A stretch of 6,565 nucleotides of DNA from an uncultured Clostridia bacterium (GTDB taxonomy: Bacteria > Bacillota > Clostridia > Christensenellales > Borkfalkiaceae): positions 1 through 6,565 of the forward strand of contig CAMPBJ010000058.1 in assembly GCA_946637575.1 (NCBI GenBank). Reading direction: 5' to 3'. The translations under genes and the position numbers were made by a program. The notes under the pieces were generated by a model. That model was given only the letters and a program-made list of their open reading frames with translations. It did no database searches and had not been told where the DNA came from. Of the stretch, positions 6,075 to 6,565 are shown piece after piece. Position 1 is the first letter of the stretch; each line of letters starts with the position of its first letter.

Positions 6075-6565
6075 TTACAAAATCTCTTCAACTGCCTTTT
6101 TAACTTCGCTCATATCGAACGTCGGCTCAAATCTTGCGACGACTTTCCCCTCTCTGTCGACTAAAAACTTTGTAAAGTTCCACTTGATATACGCTTTATC
6201 CCCGAACTTTTTGTTGTTCATATCCGCAAACTTTTTTAAGAACGCGTTCTTGATCCCTTTGCCGAAACTCTCGAACGGCTTTTCGGTCGATAGATATGAA
6301 AAAAGCGGGCTTGCGTTTTCGCCGTTCACGTCGATCTTTGCAAATTGCGGGAACTCGGTTCCGAATTTCATCGTGCAGAAGTTGTGTATCTCGTCGTCGG
6401 TCCCCGGCGCTTGGTCGGCAAACTGATTGCACGGAAAGTCCAGGATCTCGAAGCCCCTGTCCTTAAACTCCTTATACATCTCTTCGAGCGGCTTGTAGTG
6501 CGGAGTAAATCCGCAACCGGTCGCCGTGTTGACGATAAGAAGTACTTTCCCCTTGTACTCGGAAA
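6075..6565 (-). CDS. Glutathione peroxidase family protein, Cys type (5' end cut by window edge)
   Basis: This thiol peroxidase reduces hydrogen peroxide or organic hydroperoxides in the cytoplasm; bacterial Cys-type members usually use thioredoxin rather than glutathione. The frame is open to the window edge; 162 codons are visible and probably some 15-20 N-terminal residues are missing. The visible part starts SEYKGKVLLIVNTATGCGFT. The peroxidatic Cys17 (numbered from the first visible codon, 6515-6513) is encoded by TGC, not a selenocysteine TGA. The rest of the tetrad is present: Gln47 in FPCNQF, and Trp128 and Asn129 in KWNFTKF. Cys63 in FCTMKFG lies where the resolving cysteine of thioredoxin-dependent members sits, supporting a two-cysteine cycle. 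An internal ATG at 6479 is not the start, because it falls after the catalytic cysteine. It has its own terminator and is separate from the ATPase operon. Confidence 0.95.
   Translation of the reverse strand, partial: SEYKGKVLLIVNTATGCGFTPHYKPLEEMYKEFKDRGFEILDFPCNQFADQAPGTDDEIHNFCTMKFGTEFPQFAKIDVNGENASPLFSYLSTEKPFESFGKGIKNAFLKKFADMNNKKFGDKAYIKWNFTKFLVDREGKVVARFEPTFDMSEVKKAVEEIL

Noticed and set aside
5648..6103. Plus-strand open frame of 151 codons
   Set aside because: It lies opposite the coiled-coil subunit gene, the promoter and the terminator, and its serine/phenylalanine-rich product is the usual reverse image of a lysine/glutamate-rich helix. No ribosome binding site or recognisable domain.
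6007..6426. Plus-strand open frame of 139 codons opposite the peroxidase
   Set aside because: The minus-strand frame encodes a clear peroxidase with its catalytic residues; this one starts in the promoter/terminator region and has no family resemblance.
6513..6515. Possible selenocysteine at the peroxidatic position
   Set aside because: The codon is TGC (cysteine); no in-frame TGA is present.
1..6565. A new or undescribed biological system
   Set aside because: Every coding region is explained by a known V-type ATPase subunit or the peroxidase, in an order known from Enterococcus; no unexplained gene-sized stretch remains. The largest non-coding stretch is 137 bp (5938-6074) and holds the terminator, promoter and leader.

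Overview
The window holds most of a bacterial V-type (A/V-type) ATPase operon. All genes are on the minus strand, so they are transcribed from right to left. The operon is preceded by the 3' part of a separate glutathione peroxidase-family gene. In transcription order the genes are: glutathione peroxidase (6565 to 6075, N-terminus cut by the window edge), a rho-independent terminator, a strong sigma70-type promoter, then V-ATPase peripheral-stalk coiled-coil subunit (ntpF/H type), I (a-type membrane stator), K (c-type rotor ring proteolipid), E (peripheral stalk), C (central-stalk/ring adaptor), F (rotor, NtpG in Enterococcus) and the first 417 codons of catalytic subunit A, cut by the left edge. 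Subunits B and D are expected beyond position 1 but cannot be seen.

The order F(H)-I-K-E-C-G(F)-A is that of the Enterococcus hirae ntp operon (established knowledge). Together with protein sequence character, AT-rich intergenic DNA, a TTGACA/TAAAAT promoter and GGAG-type ribosome binding sites, it suggests a member of the Bacillota, most likely an anaerobic or gut-type Clostridia lineage. The genus cannot be told from this sequence.

The genes are packed tightly: gaps of 1, 35, 5 and 7 bp, an 11-bp overlap (or a 1-bp gap), then 11 bp. They should be one polycistronic message that encodes the whole stator/ring assembly and the start of the catalytic head. The products form a rotary machine at the cytoplasmic membrane: A (with B) hydrolyses or makes ATP, D/F/C and the K ring rotate, I carries the ion half-channels, and E with the coiled-coil subunit form the peripheral stalks. 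The K subunit carries every residue known to bind Na+ in E. hirae NtpK (Leu53, Thr56, Gln57, Tyr60, Gln103, Glu132 here), so a sodium-translocating enzyme is predicted.

I saw no mobile element, CRISPR array, tRNA, rRNA or frameshift. I did not find a previously undescribed system; this is a well-known complex. The points most worth a second look are the Na+ ligand set, an RNA hairpin that would hold the K-gene Shine-Dalgarno sequence in its loop with part of the AUG in its stem, a dyad in the operon leader, and an identical 16-bp junction at the starts of the I and F genes.
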